From: Centrapalus pauciflorus
Taxonomy: Eukaryota; Streptophyta; Magnoliopsida; Asterales; Asteraceae
DNA length: 64,000 nucleotides
Direction: 5' to 3'
NCBI GenBank assembly: GCA_020465985.1
Contig: JAANYP010002796.1
Span: 60,001 to 124,000, forward strand
The translations under genes and the position numbers were made by a program. A model generated the notes under the pieces. That model had not been told where the DNA came from and searched no databases. It worked only from the letters and a program-made list of their open reading frames with translations. Below, piece by piece: positions 35,905-50,353 of the stretch (within the stretch, counting starts at the first letter, position 1; every line of letters begins with the position of its first letter).

Positions 35905-38900
35905 CTAACTCTGACTCTGGAACAGGAAAGGATAGCGGCTCCGCATCTCAGACTCGGGCTCCCAAGTTGCGCTGGTACCCTTATGATGTCTCCATTGAAC
36001 GAGTACCAATGATATCTCCTTATTGCGCAACTTCTTCACTTTTTGATCAGTGATCAACTCTGGCTGCTCAGCATATCTCAACTGGTCATCCACGGATATC
36101 ACTGATAACGGCACGTACTGATCTTCTTTAGCTAAACATTTTCTCAAATGGCTCACGTGGAACGTATCATGTACACCGGCTAACTCTGGCGGCAATCTCA
36201 ACCGGTAAGCCTGATCCCTGACTCTGGCTATGTTCTCAAACGGCCCTATATACCTCGGACTCAGCTTGCCCCGGTGCCTGAATCGGATTACCCCTTTCCA
36301 CGGAGATTCTTTCAACAACAACTGATCCCCAACATGGAACTCAAGCTCGGAGGTACGGCGGTCAGCATAACACTTCTGACGGCTCTGTGCAACACGCATA
36401 TGCTCCCGGATCACGGCTACTTTGTCACTCGTCTCCTGAAGTAGCTCGGGCCCACTGATCGGTCGCTCACCAACCTCACCCCAACACACTGGGGTTTGAC
36501 ACTTACGGCCATATAATGCTTCGAACGGTGCCATTTTAATCGAGGCGTGGTAGCTATTATTGTAAGCAAACTCTACTAATGGGAGATGCACATCCCAGCT
36601 ACCTTTGAAGTCTATGACACATGCTCTCAACATGTCCTTGAGTGTCTGATTAGTGCGCTCGGTCTGCCCATCTGTCTGAGGCCTGTAAGCTGTACTCAGC
36701 TGAACCCGGGTACCCAGCTCTCTCTGGAAGCTCTGCCAGAACCGCGAGGTGAATCGAGTATCGTGATTAGAAGTAATCGACTTCGGAATCCCATTGCACG
36801 ACACTACCTCATCAATATACAGCCGCGCTAGCTGATCCATCGTGATTGTACCCCGAACCGCAAGAAAATGCGCACTTTAGTCAACCGGTCCACAATGACC
36901 CAGATCATGTCGTTCCCACGCACAGTACAAGGAAGTCTGACGATGAAATCCATCGTGATGTGGTACCACTTCCACTCGGGAATCTCCAGTGGCTGTAGAC
37001 GGCCGTGCGGTTTCTGATGCTCAATTTTAACCCGCAAACACGTCATACACTGCTCGACATAACAGCCCACATCCCTTTTCATACCCGGCCACCAGTAGAA
37101 CTCTCGGAGATCTCGGTACATCTTGGTGCTCCCAGGGTGAATAGACAACCTCGATTTATGCGACTCATCAAGGATCAGCTGTCGCAAGTCCCCAACTCTG
37201 GGAACCCAGACTCTGCCTCTCAACACATACAAACCCCGGTCATTCCTGACCAACGCCTCTGTCTGCCCCACCAACCTCTCTCTCTTCACATTCTGCTCCC
37301 GCAGACCCTCTATCTGTGCCAATCTCAGACTGTCAATCAGGGTAGAGGTGATCTCGAGTCTCACAGCTCGGGAAGTAACTGTCTAGGCACACGCCTTACG
37401 GCTCAAGGCGTTAGCTACTACGTTCGCCTTCCCAGGGTGATACTGTATCTCACAGTCATAGTCTTTCAGGAGCTCTAAGCTGCGTCTCTGTCGCATGTTC
37501 AATTCTTTCTAACTGAAAAGATACTGGAGGCTCTTATGATCAGTATAAACCACAAACTGCGACCCATATAGATAATGTCGCCATATCTTTAACGCAAAGA
37601 CTATGGCATCCAACTCAAGATCATGGACAGTATGATTCTCTTCATATGTCTTCAACTGCCTCGAAGCGTAGGCAATCACTTTGCCCCGCTGCATCAATAC
37701 GCAACCTAGCCCCGTCCCTGATGCATCACAATATACCGCGAAATCATCCATGCCCTCGGGTAAAGCCAACACCGGCGCCTGACATAATCGAGCTCTCAAC
37801 TCAGCAAAGGTTGTTCCCTGCTCGTCATTCCACTCGAATGGTACGCCCTGCCGTGTTAGTTTCGTCAACAACATGGCTATCCGCGAAAAGTTCTGAATAA
37901 ACCGCCTGTAGTAGTCTGCTAATCCCAGAAAACTACGAATCTATGGCACAGTCTTAGGCTGCTCCCAACTCATCACAGCCTCAATCTTCGCAGGATCCAC
38001 TTTGATGCCCTCACTGCTCACAACATGACCCAAGAACTGCACCTCTCGGAGCCAGAACTCGCACTTTGAAAATTTCGCATAGAGTCTCTCTCTTTGCAGC
38101 ACGCTCAGGACCTCCCTCAAGTGCTGCTCATGCTCCTCAGCGCTTCTCGAGTAGATCAATGTGTCGTCTATGAACACGATCACAAACTAATACAACATGG
38201 CTCTACACACCCTGTTCATTAAATCCATGAAGGCTGCGGGTGCGTTAGTCAGTCCGAATGGCATGACTAAGAACTCATAGTGTCCATAGCGCGTCCTGAA
38301 GGCTGTCTTGGGCAAATCCTCTTCCCTGACCTTCAGCTGGTGATATCCAGATCGTAAATCAATCTTCGAAAAGAAGCTAGATCCCTATAGCTGATCAAAT
38401 AAATCATCAATTCGCGGAAGTGGATATCTATTATTCACCGTCACTTTATTCAGCTCTCGGTAATCGATACACATTCCCTGGTACCGTCTTTCTTCTTTAC
38501 AAACAACACCGGTGCTCCCCACGGTGATGAGCTCAGACGGATAAATCCCCTATCCAGCAACTCCTGAAGCTGAGTCATCATCTCTTGCATCTCAGTGGGT
38601 GCCAGCCTATAAGGCGTCTTCGCAATCGGCACCGCTCCAGGGATAAGGTCGATCCGGAACTCTACCTGGCGATCTGGCAGTAGCCCAGGTAACTCATCTG
38701 GGAATACCTCAGGGTAGTCTCGCACTACAGGTACATCCCCTACCTTCATCTTCTCATTCTGAGCGTCAATCACATAAGCCAGGAAGGTCTCGCAACCCTT
38801 AGTCACATATCTCTCAGCTCTAACCATCGAGATAATCCCTATCTCGCCCTTTCGCCTCTCCCCGTAAACTGTCACGGTCTCAGTCTTAGAAATCGGTATC

Positions 38901-40541
38901 CTAATCATCTTCTTAGCACAAAGAATATCTGCCTGAAGGGCTGTCATCCAGTCCATACCAACGATCACATCAAAGCTGCTGATCTCGATAGGCAGTAAGT
39001 CGATCAGGAATCGGTGAGTATCGATCTCAAGTACACACTCTCGATATACACGGCTCACTAGCGCGGTACTGCCGTCTACCCTCTCGACAATCAATGGCAC
39101 AGATAATACAGTAGGAGCAACAGTGAAATAAGCACAAAAGGACACTGACACATATGAGCGGTCAGCTCCAGAATCAAATAAGACTCGCACACGCAAGCCG
39201 TTCAGAATATACGTACCCGTAACAACATCCGGAGCATCTCTGGCCTCCTCAGCTGTGGCCTGGAACACTCGGCCTCTAGCTCTCGGAGCTGCATCCCTGC
39301 GAGAGGTGGAAGAAGAAGGCTTCGCTCTGGCACCGCTCGTGCTCGCCCCCGGTACTGCTGGTGCTGTCTCAGGGCAATCTCTCATGCGATGGCCCGGCTT
39401 CGCGCATCGGAAGCATAATGCCTTAGGGGCTGTGCATGCAGTAGCAGTATGGCCAAATTGGCCGCATCTGAAACATATGAACTGATCACTAGCACATGGC
39501 CGGGCATGCCTATGGTGGCATCTCGGACAATCCCGCTCCCCGGATGAACTGTCAGCTCTACTTCTCGCTGCCTGGGATCCCTGCCCAACACTGCTCTGAA
39601 TAGCCGCCTGGCTATCTCTCTGACCCTGTCCCCGGGACCTCTCATCTCGGCCTCTATCCCTACCTCTGTCTCTACCTCTATCTCTGCGTGAACCGGTACT
39701 CTGCTCCTGATGACGGCCCTGCTCGGGCTGCTGTTCCCTCGGCTCGCGCCAGTAGCTGGACTGCTCGGTGGCCCCCGTACGCTGTCTCTGGGTGGGCGGC
39801 TGCTCTCGCTGCCTCTCGATCTCTCGCTCTCTCATGCGAGCTAACTCCAGCGCTCTAGCGAAAGATGACGTCTCCTGTAACCCCACGAACTCCCTGATAT
39901 CCGGTCTCAGGCCGTCAATGAAGGCATCGGCCTTGTGCCTCTCTGTATCCACATGCTGCGGCGCAAACTGGGAGTACTCGCTAAAGCGGTCCACGTACTG
40001 CTGCACGGACAGATCCCTCTGCTGTAGATTGGAGGAAGCGGCGCTCCATCTCTCTCTGCTCATCACGGGGCGCATACTGAATCTCAAACATGGCCTTAAA
40101 CTGGGCCCAAGACATCGCATACGCACACGATTCAGACATAGAAGACTTTATCAATCTCCACCACTGTGAGGCCCCACCCCTCAACTGATATGTGGCATAC
40201 CCAACCATATCCTTCGGGTCCACGTGAGCAACCCGGAAGGCGGACTCGATCTCGCGCTCCCACGCTAATGCCATCCCTGGCTCACCCCCGCCTCTGAACT
40301 CTGGCGGATTCTCGGTCATGAAATCCTTAAACGAACCCCCTCGCTGAGACGAAGACGAAGAGGCACCCGTACCCGTATCCTGACCACCCCCAGCACGTGG
40401 TCCCGTACCCTGACCCTGTTCCCGCTCCTGCTCTCTCTGCTGTCTGTAAAACTCTGTAAGGACCTGAAGCAGCTCTGACTTGCGGATATACTCATCACCC
40501 GGCGGCTTACCCGCACCAGAACCCTCTCCCTTATCTGCCAT
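35905..40541 (-). pseudogene. Chromovirus 1 gag-pol, multiple lesions
   Basis: Gag starts at ATG 40541 (MADKGEGSGAGKPPGDEY). A frameshift near 40,030 breaks it. Two zinc knuckles, CFRCGQFGHTATAC and CFRCAKPGHRMRDC, lie at about 39477-39370. The protease has VLFDSGADRSYVS (about 39185-39145). RT begins near 38600; a frameshift at ~38470 and stops at about 38389, 38190 and 37941 hit it, but VFIDD at the catalytic site remains. RNase H has VYCDASGTGLG and YTDHKSLQY. The integrase zinc-binding HHCC region is at about 37180-37040 and its core at 36960-36500, with a frameshift near 36,865. The C-terminus (VLVQWRHHKGTSATWEPES) is chromodomain-like. Confidence 0.93.
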
Positions 40542-40547
40542 ACTGAT

Positions 40548-41312
40548 CTGCACAAAACAAGGCAATTAAGCACAAAGATAAGTCTCCCAGCGTTATACAC
40601 TAAGCCAGGATATTTAAATCCTCTAGTATCCACCCCCGGAATACTCCCCAAGAATCTGAACACGGTCTAAGCTCAAGCATCCACTGATACTCAATACTAA
40701 AACCACAAGCTCTGATACCATACATGTAACACCCTCTAAACCCAACTAAAAGCCACGTCATTTACAATACACAGGTGGCATTAACGCAATCAAAATCCAT
40801 ATTACAATGTCTAGGTTTACACAAACACGGATTAAGTAAAACATTTTGCAACCACTAACCACGAGGTCTAGAAGTCAACCCGACATACAAAACCCGACCC
40901 AAACCCAATATTCACATACAAACCCAGTATCATTTATCCCAAAGTTTCCAACAAAGTAATCACATACAGATACAAAACACGGAATCTCTCCGCAACAGCA
41001 AGTCACGCTCCTATCTTCGCTCAGGAGCTGGCGGTCCTATCTTCGGTTCCCCTGATACACACATCAGACTCGAATACGTAAGCTTCGCAGCTCGTGAGTA
41101 CACAAGGGTTAGACACTGCACAATTCAAATAATCACAAATTGCATGTCACATGGCAGCCCTACACCACGTGGCATAACACATGCCAATCGGCCTCTAATC
41201 AGAGACACTAGAGATCCAATACAGGAAGAGATTCTCATCTCAATTGGGGAATCCCTCCCCCCTGAAGCCAAGCCATGCTCGTGGAGGCTAACAGGAATGA
41301 CGACCGCATATA

Positions 41313-41353
<41 letters not shown>

Positions 41354-41574
41354 GAACCCTACACAAGGTTAAACAGAGCTACACCGCTCCCGCGATAACC
41401 CACCGCGATACACTATAATGGATCTCATGCAATATAACACATATAAGGGAAGAAGGATCATACCTGAGGGGCAGCTCGCAGTGCCCAAACAATTCATATA
41501 ATCACATATGAAACACTAACACAAGTGACTCGAAAGACAGCGACTAGTATTTTAAAAATATCTCGCGTACTCAC
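40548..41574 (-). promoter_or_regulatory. Predicted leader intron of chromovirus 1
   Basis: On minus, a perfect donor CAG/GTGAGT sits in the 5' LTR (exon ends at 41575). A strong acceptor, TGCTTAATTGCCTTGTTTTG then TGCAG, ends at 40548, six bases before the gag ATG. The 1027-bp intron would remove the LTR end and the primer-binding site, giving a gag message that cannot serve as genome. Prediction only. Confidence 0.5.
40708..40720 (-). promoter_or_regulatory. Chromovirus 1 primer-binding site
   Basis: On minus, TGGTATCAGAGCT, the exact plant initiator-Met tRNA primer site, lies four bases from the LTR at 40725. Confidence 0.93.
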
Positions 41575-42137
41575 CTGGATCACCTCGTACAATCTCCCTA
41601 ACTGTCTGATCCGGACTCGGCCCGTAACAATCTCTGTCAGTCCCTGTACACAAATTAATGCTCCCCGGGTTAATCCCAAATATCCCATAACTGTTAACAT
41701 ACTCAATTGAACCCCACAAAACTGCCCAACGGACCCCCGAAGCCCAAACCGACCCAAGCCCACTGGACCGGATCGCGGTCGCACTGGCTCGATCGCGGCC
41801 CGCGCTTACGATGAACATCGCGGCCGCGCTTGGCGCGTCGCGACTGCGCTCACAATGCAGAACAGGTCCTCTGTTCGCTATTTCATTTCTGCCCAGGGGG
41901 TGTTAACCCCCAAACTTCGATTTCCAGCACATAAAATACATATAATTGACACCAATAAGCTCACCAAACATACCCAAACCAATTCCCATCATTTCTCATG
42001 ATTAACAAATCAAAAATCAGATTTAATTCAGGAATTTCTTACCTTGACTTCAAGAACACAACTTTGAAGAGTTCAATCTGATTTTCAACACTTGAGTCAC
42101 TTGAATTGAGTTCCAACTAAGCTCCAGCAGCATAGAA

Positions 42138-42195
<58 letters not shown>

Positions 42196-42500
42196 ATCTT
42201 AGGTTTTGCACAAAAGAAAGGAAGAAAGCAATACTCCACACACATATACGTACACGTACGGATCCGGTTATAACGCGGGTTCGACACCGATACCTGACCC
42301 TAATATTAAAAATCCACTATGTATATCATTAAATCCCATTTTATAGTTTATCCACTAAAATTATATCCCGAATCCACGTAATCCCTGTCCCGACACGTAT
42401 AATCCACTATACGGGACGTAATTGGACCAACGCAATACTCAATAAAATAATTAGTCAATAGGATAATTACACGTACCTGCTCGAGAGTCGGGGTGTTACA
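40725..42500 (-). repeat. Chromovirus 1 5' LTR
   Basis: 1776 bp. It contains (TA)n at 41308-41351, a CpG-rich block at about 41760-41860 and (CA)n at 42138-42193. The splice donor on minus is at 41577-41569. The sister LTR differs by many substitutions and small indels, so this element is older than the Sirevirus inside it. Confidence 0.93.
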
Positions 42501-42505
42501 GCATG

Positions 42506-44792
<2,287 letters not shown>

Positions 44793-45043
44793 AACTTGGA
44801 AATTAATTATAGCTTTGTTAAGAAAACTTAAAGAAAAGAAAATAAGAACACCAACAACTTCCGATTTAGGGTTTGGGTGGAATTATGGATAATCGACCTA
44901 GGGTTGCTAATAAATTAATTTATGATTCCGATTGATTATCTTTGTAACTTGACCACATAGACATAGTTATGACGATCAAATCTATCGCAATCCATATTTT
45001 GGGCACGAATCGTGTAATGCTCACAGTCCGTCTTAACTCCTAA
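44793..45043. mobile_element. Old retroelement remnant, right part
   Basis: AT-rich sequence with GATTTAGGGTTTGGGTGG and CGACCTAGGGTTGC. It probably continues the fragment at 22830-23021. There is no ORF. Confidence 0.35.
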
Positions 45044-45357
45044 TGTAACATCCCTGATTTCAAAAGCACATGTAATTTACAATTTAAGACTCAATTGATG
45101 TATTAAGAAATCATTATTATTTCGGTTAAGCAAATTTCATTCACAAATTTTAAATATGAAAAATGAAAGAGGAAAAATCCTCATCGTTGTTTTTTGAGCA
45201 AACATAAGCATAAGAAACCGACATAGGCACTTAAAGGGTGCAAATAAGAAAAATATAAAGTTGAGGGGTATAATATACAATTATGGCAAAATGGAAACAA
45301 ACAAATAAATAATTTAAGTAAACAAACCGTTCACTTATGCAATTTCACTCTCTCTCT

Positions 45358-45405
<48 letters not shown>

Positions 45406-46076
45406 AAAAAGTCACGGCTTTATCATCAAGAACTCAAAATCATTGGAATCAAGTGCTAAAAATCTGGATTCAAGCTAATAGGAAGGAACTATACATTGTA
45501 CAACCATCAATTTAAGGTAACATTAACTCACACTTGCGAATTTTGAAGATTTATGTTCGGTTTTGGGTATGAACCAAATCAAAGATTTCGGTTTTGGGTA
45601 TGAACCAAATCAAAGATTTCGGTGTCAAAGATTTCGGTGTCATTTAAGTGAACAAACCGTTCACTTATGCAATTTCACACACTAAAAACACACACACACA
45701 CACACACACTCTCTCTCTCTCTCTCTCTCTCTCTAAAAAGCCACGACTTTATCATCAAGAACTCAAAATCATTGGAATCAAGTGTTAAAAATCTGGATTC
45801 AAGCTAATAGGAAGTGACTATACATTATACAACCATCAATTTAAGGTAACATTCACTCAAACTCGTGAATTTTGAAGATTTATGTTCGGTTTTGGGTATG
45901 AACCAAATCAAAGATTTCGGTGTCATTGCATGTTAGAAATTCTTATGGATATGTTTAACGTGTTAGTGATGTTGTATACCGAATTTCATATTCAGATTCA
46001 AGGTCTAAGTACGATTTTTTAAATCAGGTGTGTGTTTTAGTATGTGTTCTTCGACAGTGAAGAAAAACGGACAAAA
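45044..46076 (+). repeat. LTR fragment, inverted relative to chromovirus 2
   Basis: It starts TGTAACATCCC in plus orientation. From about 45420 it is similar to the reverse complement of the LTR at 50566-52576 (for example GGAATCAAGTGCTAAAAA..., GTGTGTGTT..GTGTTC..CGA). It ends abruptly against the truncated pol near 46076. It contains a 330-bp tandem duplication. Confidence 0.65.
45312..45930. repeat. 330-bp tandem duplication with CT/CA tracts
   Basis: Copies begin at about 45313 and 45643 (AACAAACCGTTCACTTATGC in both). The microsatellite between shared flanks is (CT)n in the first copy (45359-45403) and (CA)n(CT)n in the second (about 45687-45735). Confidence 0.85.
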
Positions 46077-46077
46077 T

Positions 46078-49000
46078 GACATCTCTTCAGGCAACTCCAA
46101 ACGATACGACTGATTTGCGACCTATTCTATTATCTTAAACGGCCCTACAAGTCTTGGTGCTAGCTTTCCTCTTTTAACAAAACGAGTAACACCTCTCATA
46201 GGTGATACTTTCAGATAGACCCAATCATCTATATCAAAATTGATCGGTTTATGTCTCCTGTCGTGATAGCTTTTCTGACGATCCTGGGCCGCTTTAATAT
46301 TCAGTCTCACTAACTGTATCTTCTCGTTCGTTTCCTGCAACATGCCGGCCCAACAATTGGTGTTTCTCCCATTTCCCTCCAACATGTAGGAGTCCTACAC
46401 CTTCTCCCATACAATGCCTCAAACGGCGCTTTCTTAATAGTCACGTGATAACTATTGTTGTAGGAGAATTCTATCAACGGTAGATGATCATCCCAATTTC
46501 CGCCTAAATCCAAAATGCATGACCGCATCATATCTTCAAGTGTCAGGATGGTCCTTTCACTTTGACCATCGGTTTGTGGACGGTAAGCAGTACTCATAGC
46601 AATCCTCGTACCCAATCCTTCTTGTAATGCCGACCAGAAACTTGAAGTAAATCGACTATCCCGATCCGATATAATGGACTTAGGTACTCCATGGCTAGAA
46701 ATGATCTCGTTCATGTAAATCTGTGTCAACCTTTCCAGTGAATAACTTTCTCTATTCAGAATGAAGTGTGCCGACTTTGTTAATCTATCAACGATCACCC
46801 ATACAGCTTCGTGTTGGCTCCTAGTCTTCGGCAGCTTCGTGAAAAAATCCATTGTAATGTGTTCCCACTTCCATTCCGGAATGGGAAGTGGTTGCAGACT
46901 ACCATAAGGTTGCTGGTGTCAGCTTTCACTAACCAACATGTCCTGCACCTTTCAACATACTGGCCAATGTCTTTCTTCGATCCAGGCCACCAAAAGTCAG
47001 CTTTCAGCTCATTGTACATCTTTGTGCTCCCGGGATGTACTGAAAATTTGGATTGATGTGCTTCCTCGATAATCACTTTTCTCATACCACCAAACTTTGG
47101 CACCCAGATTCTCCCATAAATTCCTTTGAAGCAAGATTCACTTGTTTCCGTATTCTTTATTCGTACCCTAATGTCTTCAGCACCAACATTTTCTTCCTTC
47201 AAAGCTTCCACTTGAGCAGCTTTAACATCATCAATAATTGTGGAAGTTAACATAGTCGAGGTCATTATGTAGCAGCAGTCTTTAGAATATGTTTTACGGC
47301 TTAAAGCATCGGCTACAACATTAGTCTTACCATGATGGTAAAGGATCTTACAGTCGTAATCCTTTATAAGTTCCATAGACCTACGTTGTCTCATGTTAAG
47401 TTCCTTCTGGCTAAATATGTATTTCAAGCTTTTATGATCCGTGTAGAGTTGACACTTAGTCCCATATAGATAATGTCTCCACAATTTCAAGGCAAAAGTA
47501 ACAGATGTCAACTCCAGATTGTGAGTGGAGTAGTCTTTCTCATGTTGCTTAAGTTGTCTCGAGGCGTAAGCAATTACTTTCCCATGCTGCATCAGTACAG
47601 CACCTAATCCTAGCCTTGAAGCATCCGTATATACCACAAAATCCTCATTACCCTCCGGTAGGGCAAGTATTGGTGCTACACTTAAAGTTTTCTTCACAAT
47701 TTCGAACGCCTCACGTTGCTTGGCTTCCCACACAAATGGAGCATTCTTCTTTGTTAATACAGTCAGAGGTACTGCAATCTTTGAAAAATCCTTAATAAAT
47801 CTTCTATAATACCCCGCCAATCCGAGAAAACTTCTTATCTCAGTAGCTGAACGAGGCGGTTCCCAGTTCTTTATCGCTTCAACTTTAGCTGGATCCACAG
47901 AAATCCCAGCTCCCAAAATTACGTGACCCTAAAACTGAATCTGTTGCAACCAAAACTCACACTTTGAGAACTTGGCATACAACTTTTCCTTTCTCAACAA
48001 TTCCAACAACTCCCTCAAGATCGGCATGATTGGTGTCAGACTTGGAATACACCAAGATATCATCTATGAATACGATTACTGATTTGTCCAACATCGGTCT
48101 GCAGACCCTATTCATAAGATCCATGAAGACAGCTTGGGCATTAGTTAATCCAAAAGGCATAACCAAGAACTCGTAATGCCCATAACGCGTCCTGAAATCC
48201 GTCTTCGGTTATCTTCTTCTCTAACCTTCAACTGATGGTATCCTGATCGTAAATCAATCTTGGAGAATACACTAGCCCCATGTAACTGATCGAACAAGTC
48301 ATCAATCCTCGGCAACGGATACTTGTTCTTAATTGTTAACTTATTCAGCTCCCGGTAATCGAGACACATCCTCATCGTGCCATCCTTATTATTAACAAAC
48401 AGTATCGGGGCTCCCCATGGCGATGAACTCGGTCAAATGAAGCCTTTGTCTAACAACTCTTGAAGTTGTTTCATCATTTCTTGCATTTCGGTAGGTGCAA
48501 GGCGATAAGGAGAACGAGCTGTCGGAGCAGCTCAAGGGATCAAGTCGATACGAAACTCCACTTGTCTCTCTGGCGGCACGCCAGGCAAGTCATCCGGAAA
48601 CACATCCGGAAATTGTGATACAACAGGCACATCAGCCACGGTTTTCTTCTCAGCTTTGGCATCAATAGCATATGCCAAATGGGATTCACAACCCTTAGCA
48701 ACCAGGTTTCAGGCTTTTGCAATCGTCAGTAAGCACAGATCCCCGCTTCCCCTATCCTCATATATACAAATCTCACGCCCCTCCGGGGTATTTATCTTTA
48801 TCATACGTTTCTTACAAACTATGGGGGCTTCATTTTCGATCAACCATTCCATTCCGACTATTAAAATCAAACTCACTGAATTTTATTGGAATTAAGTCCA
48901 AATTGAAGACTACATCTTCAATCACTAAGGTGCAATCACGGTACACATGATCTACTTTGACTAACGTGTTACTAGCAGTTTAAATGTCTAACAAACCATA

Positions 49001-50350
49001 TAACTTAGACAATGGCACGACAAGTTGTTGAGCAAAAACAGTAGACACAAAAGATCGGTTGGCACCCGAATCAAACAGCACTCGTGCAGGCAAAGAATTA
49101 ACGATAAACATACCCGTGACCACCTCCGGGTTTTCCTTGGCCTCCTCCGCTGTTATCTGAAAAGCACGAGTCGGTGCCCTTTATGGCTGGTTCCGGCGGT
49201 TGACTGAACCACCACTTGATCCCCCAGAAGATCGTGTCGAAGTTGGAGCAGCAGCTGGAGCATTCTTTCGACAGTTCCTACTATAGTGCCCCCATACACC
49301 ACATTTATGGCAAGCGTCAGCTTTTCGTGGGCACTCATTCTAGTAAAGGCCCAATTCTCCACCGTAAAAATATGCACGTCCGTTAGTGCACTTGCCGAAA
49401 TGTTCCAAATGGCATTTGTTACAATATTGCGGCTCGGTGTTGATGGAGTACGCACGAGCCCTATTGGACGAACCAGACTGTCCACGGTAAGATTGTTGCG
49501 GTGAGTACTGTGATGATCGAGAAGAACCGGAGTAGCTTCCTTCGCGTTGACGTTTCGGTGGTGACGGTTGAGTTGGGTTAGTTGAAGCAGCAGCAGACCC
49601 CATCACATACCCAGACATAATCAGAATTTGTCCCACATTTCTGGCGGCTTCCAGTAGGCCAGCAAATGTGGGGTGGCGAACGTTGCTCATCACCCTTCGG
49701 ATTTCCAGATCAATACCAGCCTCAAATCTGGTCACTTTTCTTTCCTCAGTATCAACCTGATGAGGCGCGAACAAACTTAGCTTTGTGAACTCTACAGCAT
49801 ACTGGGACACAGACTTAGTCCCTTGAATCAGTGTCATGAACTTAGCTTCTAGTCTTCGGCGTTCATCAGCCGGGCAGTATTGCTGAGTGAAGACTTCAGT
49901 AAACTCAGCCCATGTCATTACAGAAACCTTCTCCAGTGTCAAAGAATTCACCATGGAATTCCACCACATAACTGCGTCTTTAGTAAACATGGTTGTAGCA
50001 AACCGGACCATGTCCTTCTCAGCACAATCGCTGATTCGGAATGTTCGTTCGATTGATGTTATCAATTCAAGAGCGGCAACAGCATCTCCCAGTACATTAA
50101 ACTAAACAGTCCCATTTTCTTTGAAGTCCTTAAACCGACAACCTTTGGGCTTATTAGATGACCAAGTGTTGTCATCTTGATTGTCATCGTTGTTGCCCTC
50201 TTTTTCCTTACTCTTTCTCTTATCTTCCCTTCTCTTGGCTTCGGCCTCATCTCGAGCCCGAAACTATTCTTGAATCATTTTGTTTTGCTCATCCATCATG
50301 GCTAGCATCATCTCCCTTGTTTCTTGTGGCGTCATTCCTTCTCCAGACAT
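46078..50350 (-). pseudogene. Chromovirus 2 gag-pol, multiple lesions
   Basis: The ATG at 50350 opens MSGEGMTPQETREMMLAMMD. A TAG near 50265 and another near 50100 interrupt gag. The capsid (FTQQYCPADERRRLEAKF) and a knuckle region (CNKCHLEHFGKC) follow. The protease has VLFDSGANRSFVS (about 49075-49035). RT runs from about 48430 with MCLDYRELNKLTIKNKYPLPR, a frameshift near 48210, and FIDDILVYSKS at about 48080. RNase H (VYTDASRLGLG...YTDHKSLKYIFSQKELNMRQRRS) lies in the open frame 47916-46795. The integrase zinc region and core follow, with overlapping frame changes near 46,830 and 46,340. Similarity ends after YRLELPEEMS. Confidence 0.9.
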
Positions 50351-50353
50351 GTT

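Larger units (their letters stand above)
23310..42500 (-). mobile_element. Chromovirus (gypsy, Tekay-like) element 1
   Basis: The element runs on the minus strand. LTRs start TGTAACACC and end GGTGTTACA. The flanks GCACG (23305-23309) and GCATG (42501-42505) fit a 5-bp target duplication with one later change. The 5' LTR is 40725-42500 with an adjacent tRNA-iMet site, and the 3' LTR is split by a Sirevirus. Without that insertion the element is about 8.4 kb. Gag-pol has a C-terminal chromodomain-like segment, so this is a chromovirus. All coding parts have stops or frameshifts. Confidence 0.9.
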
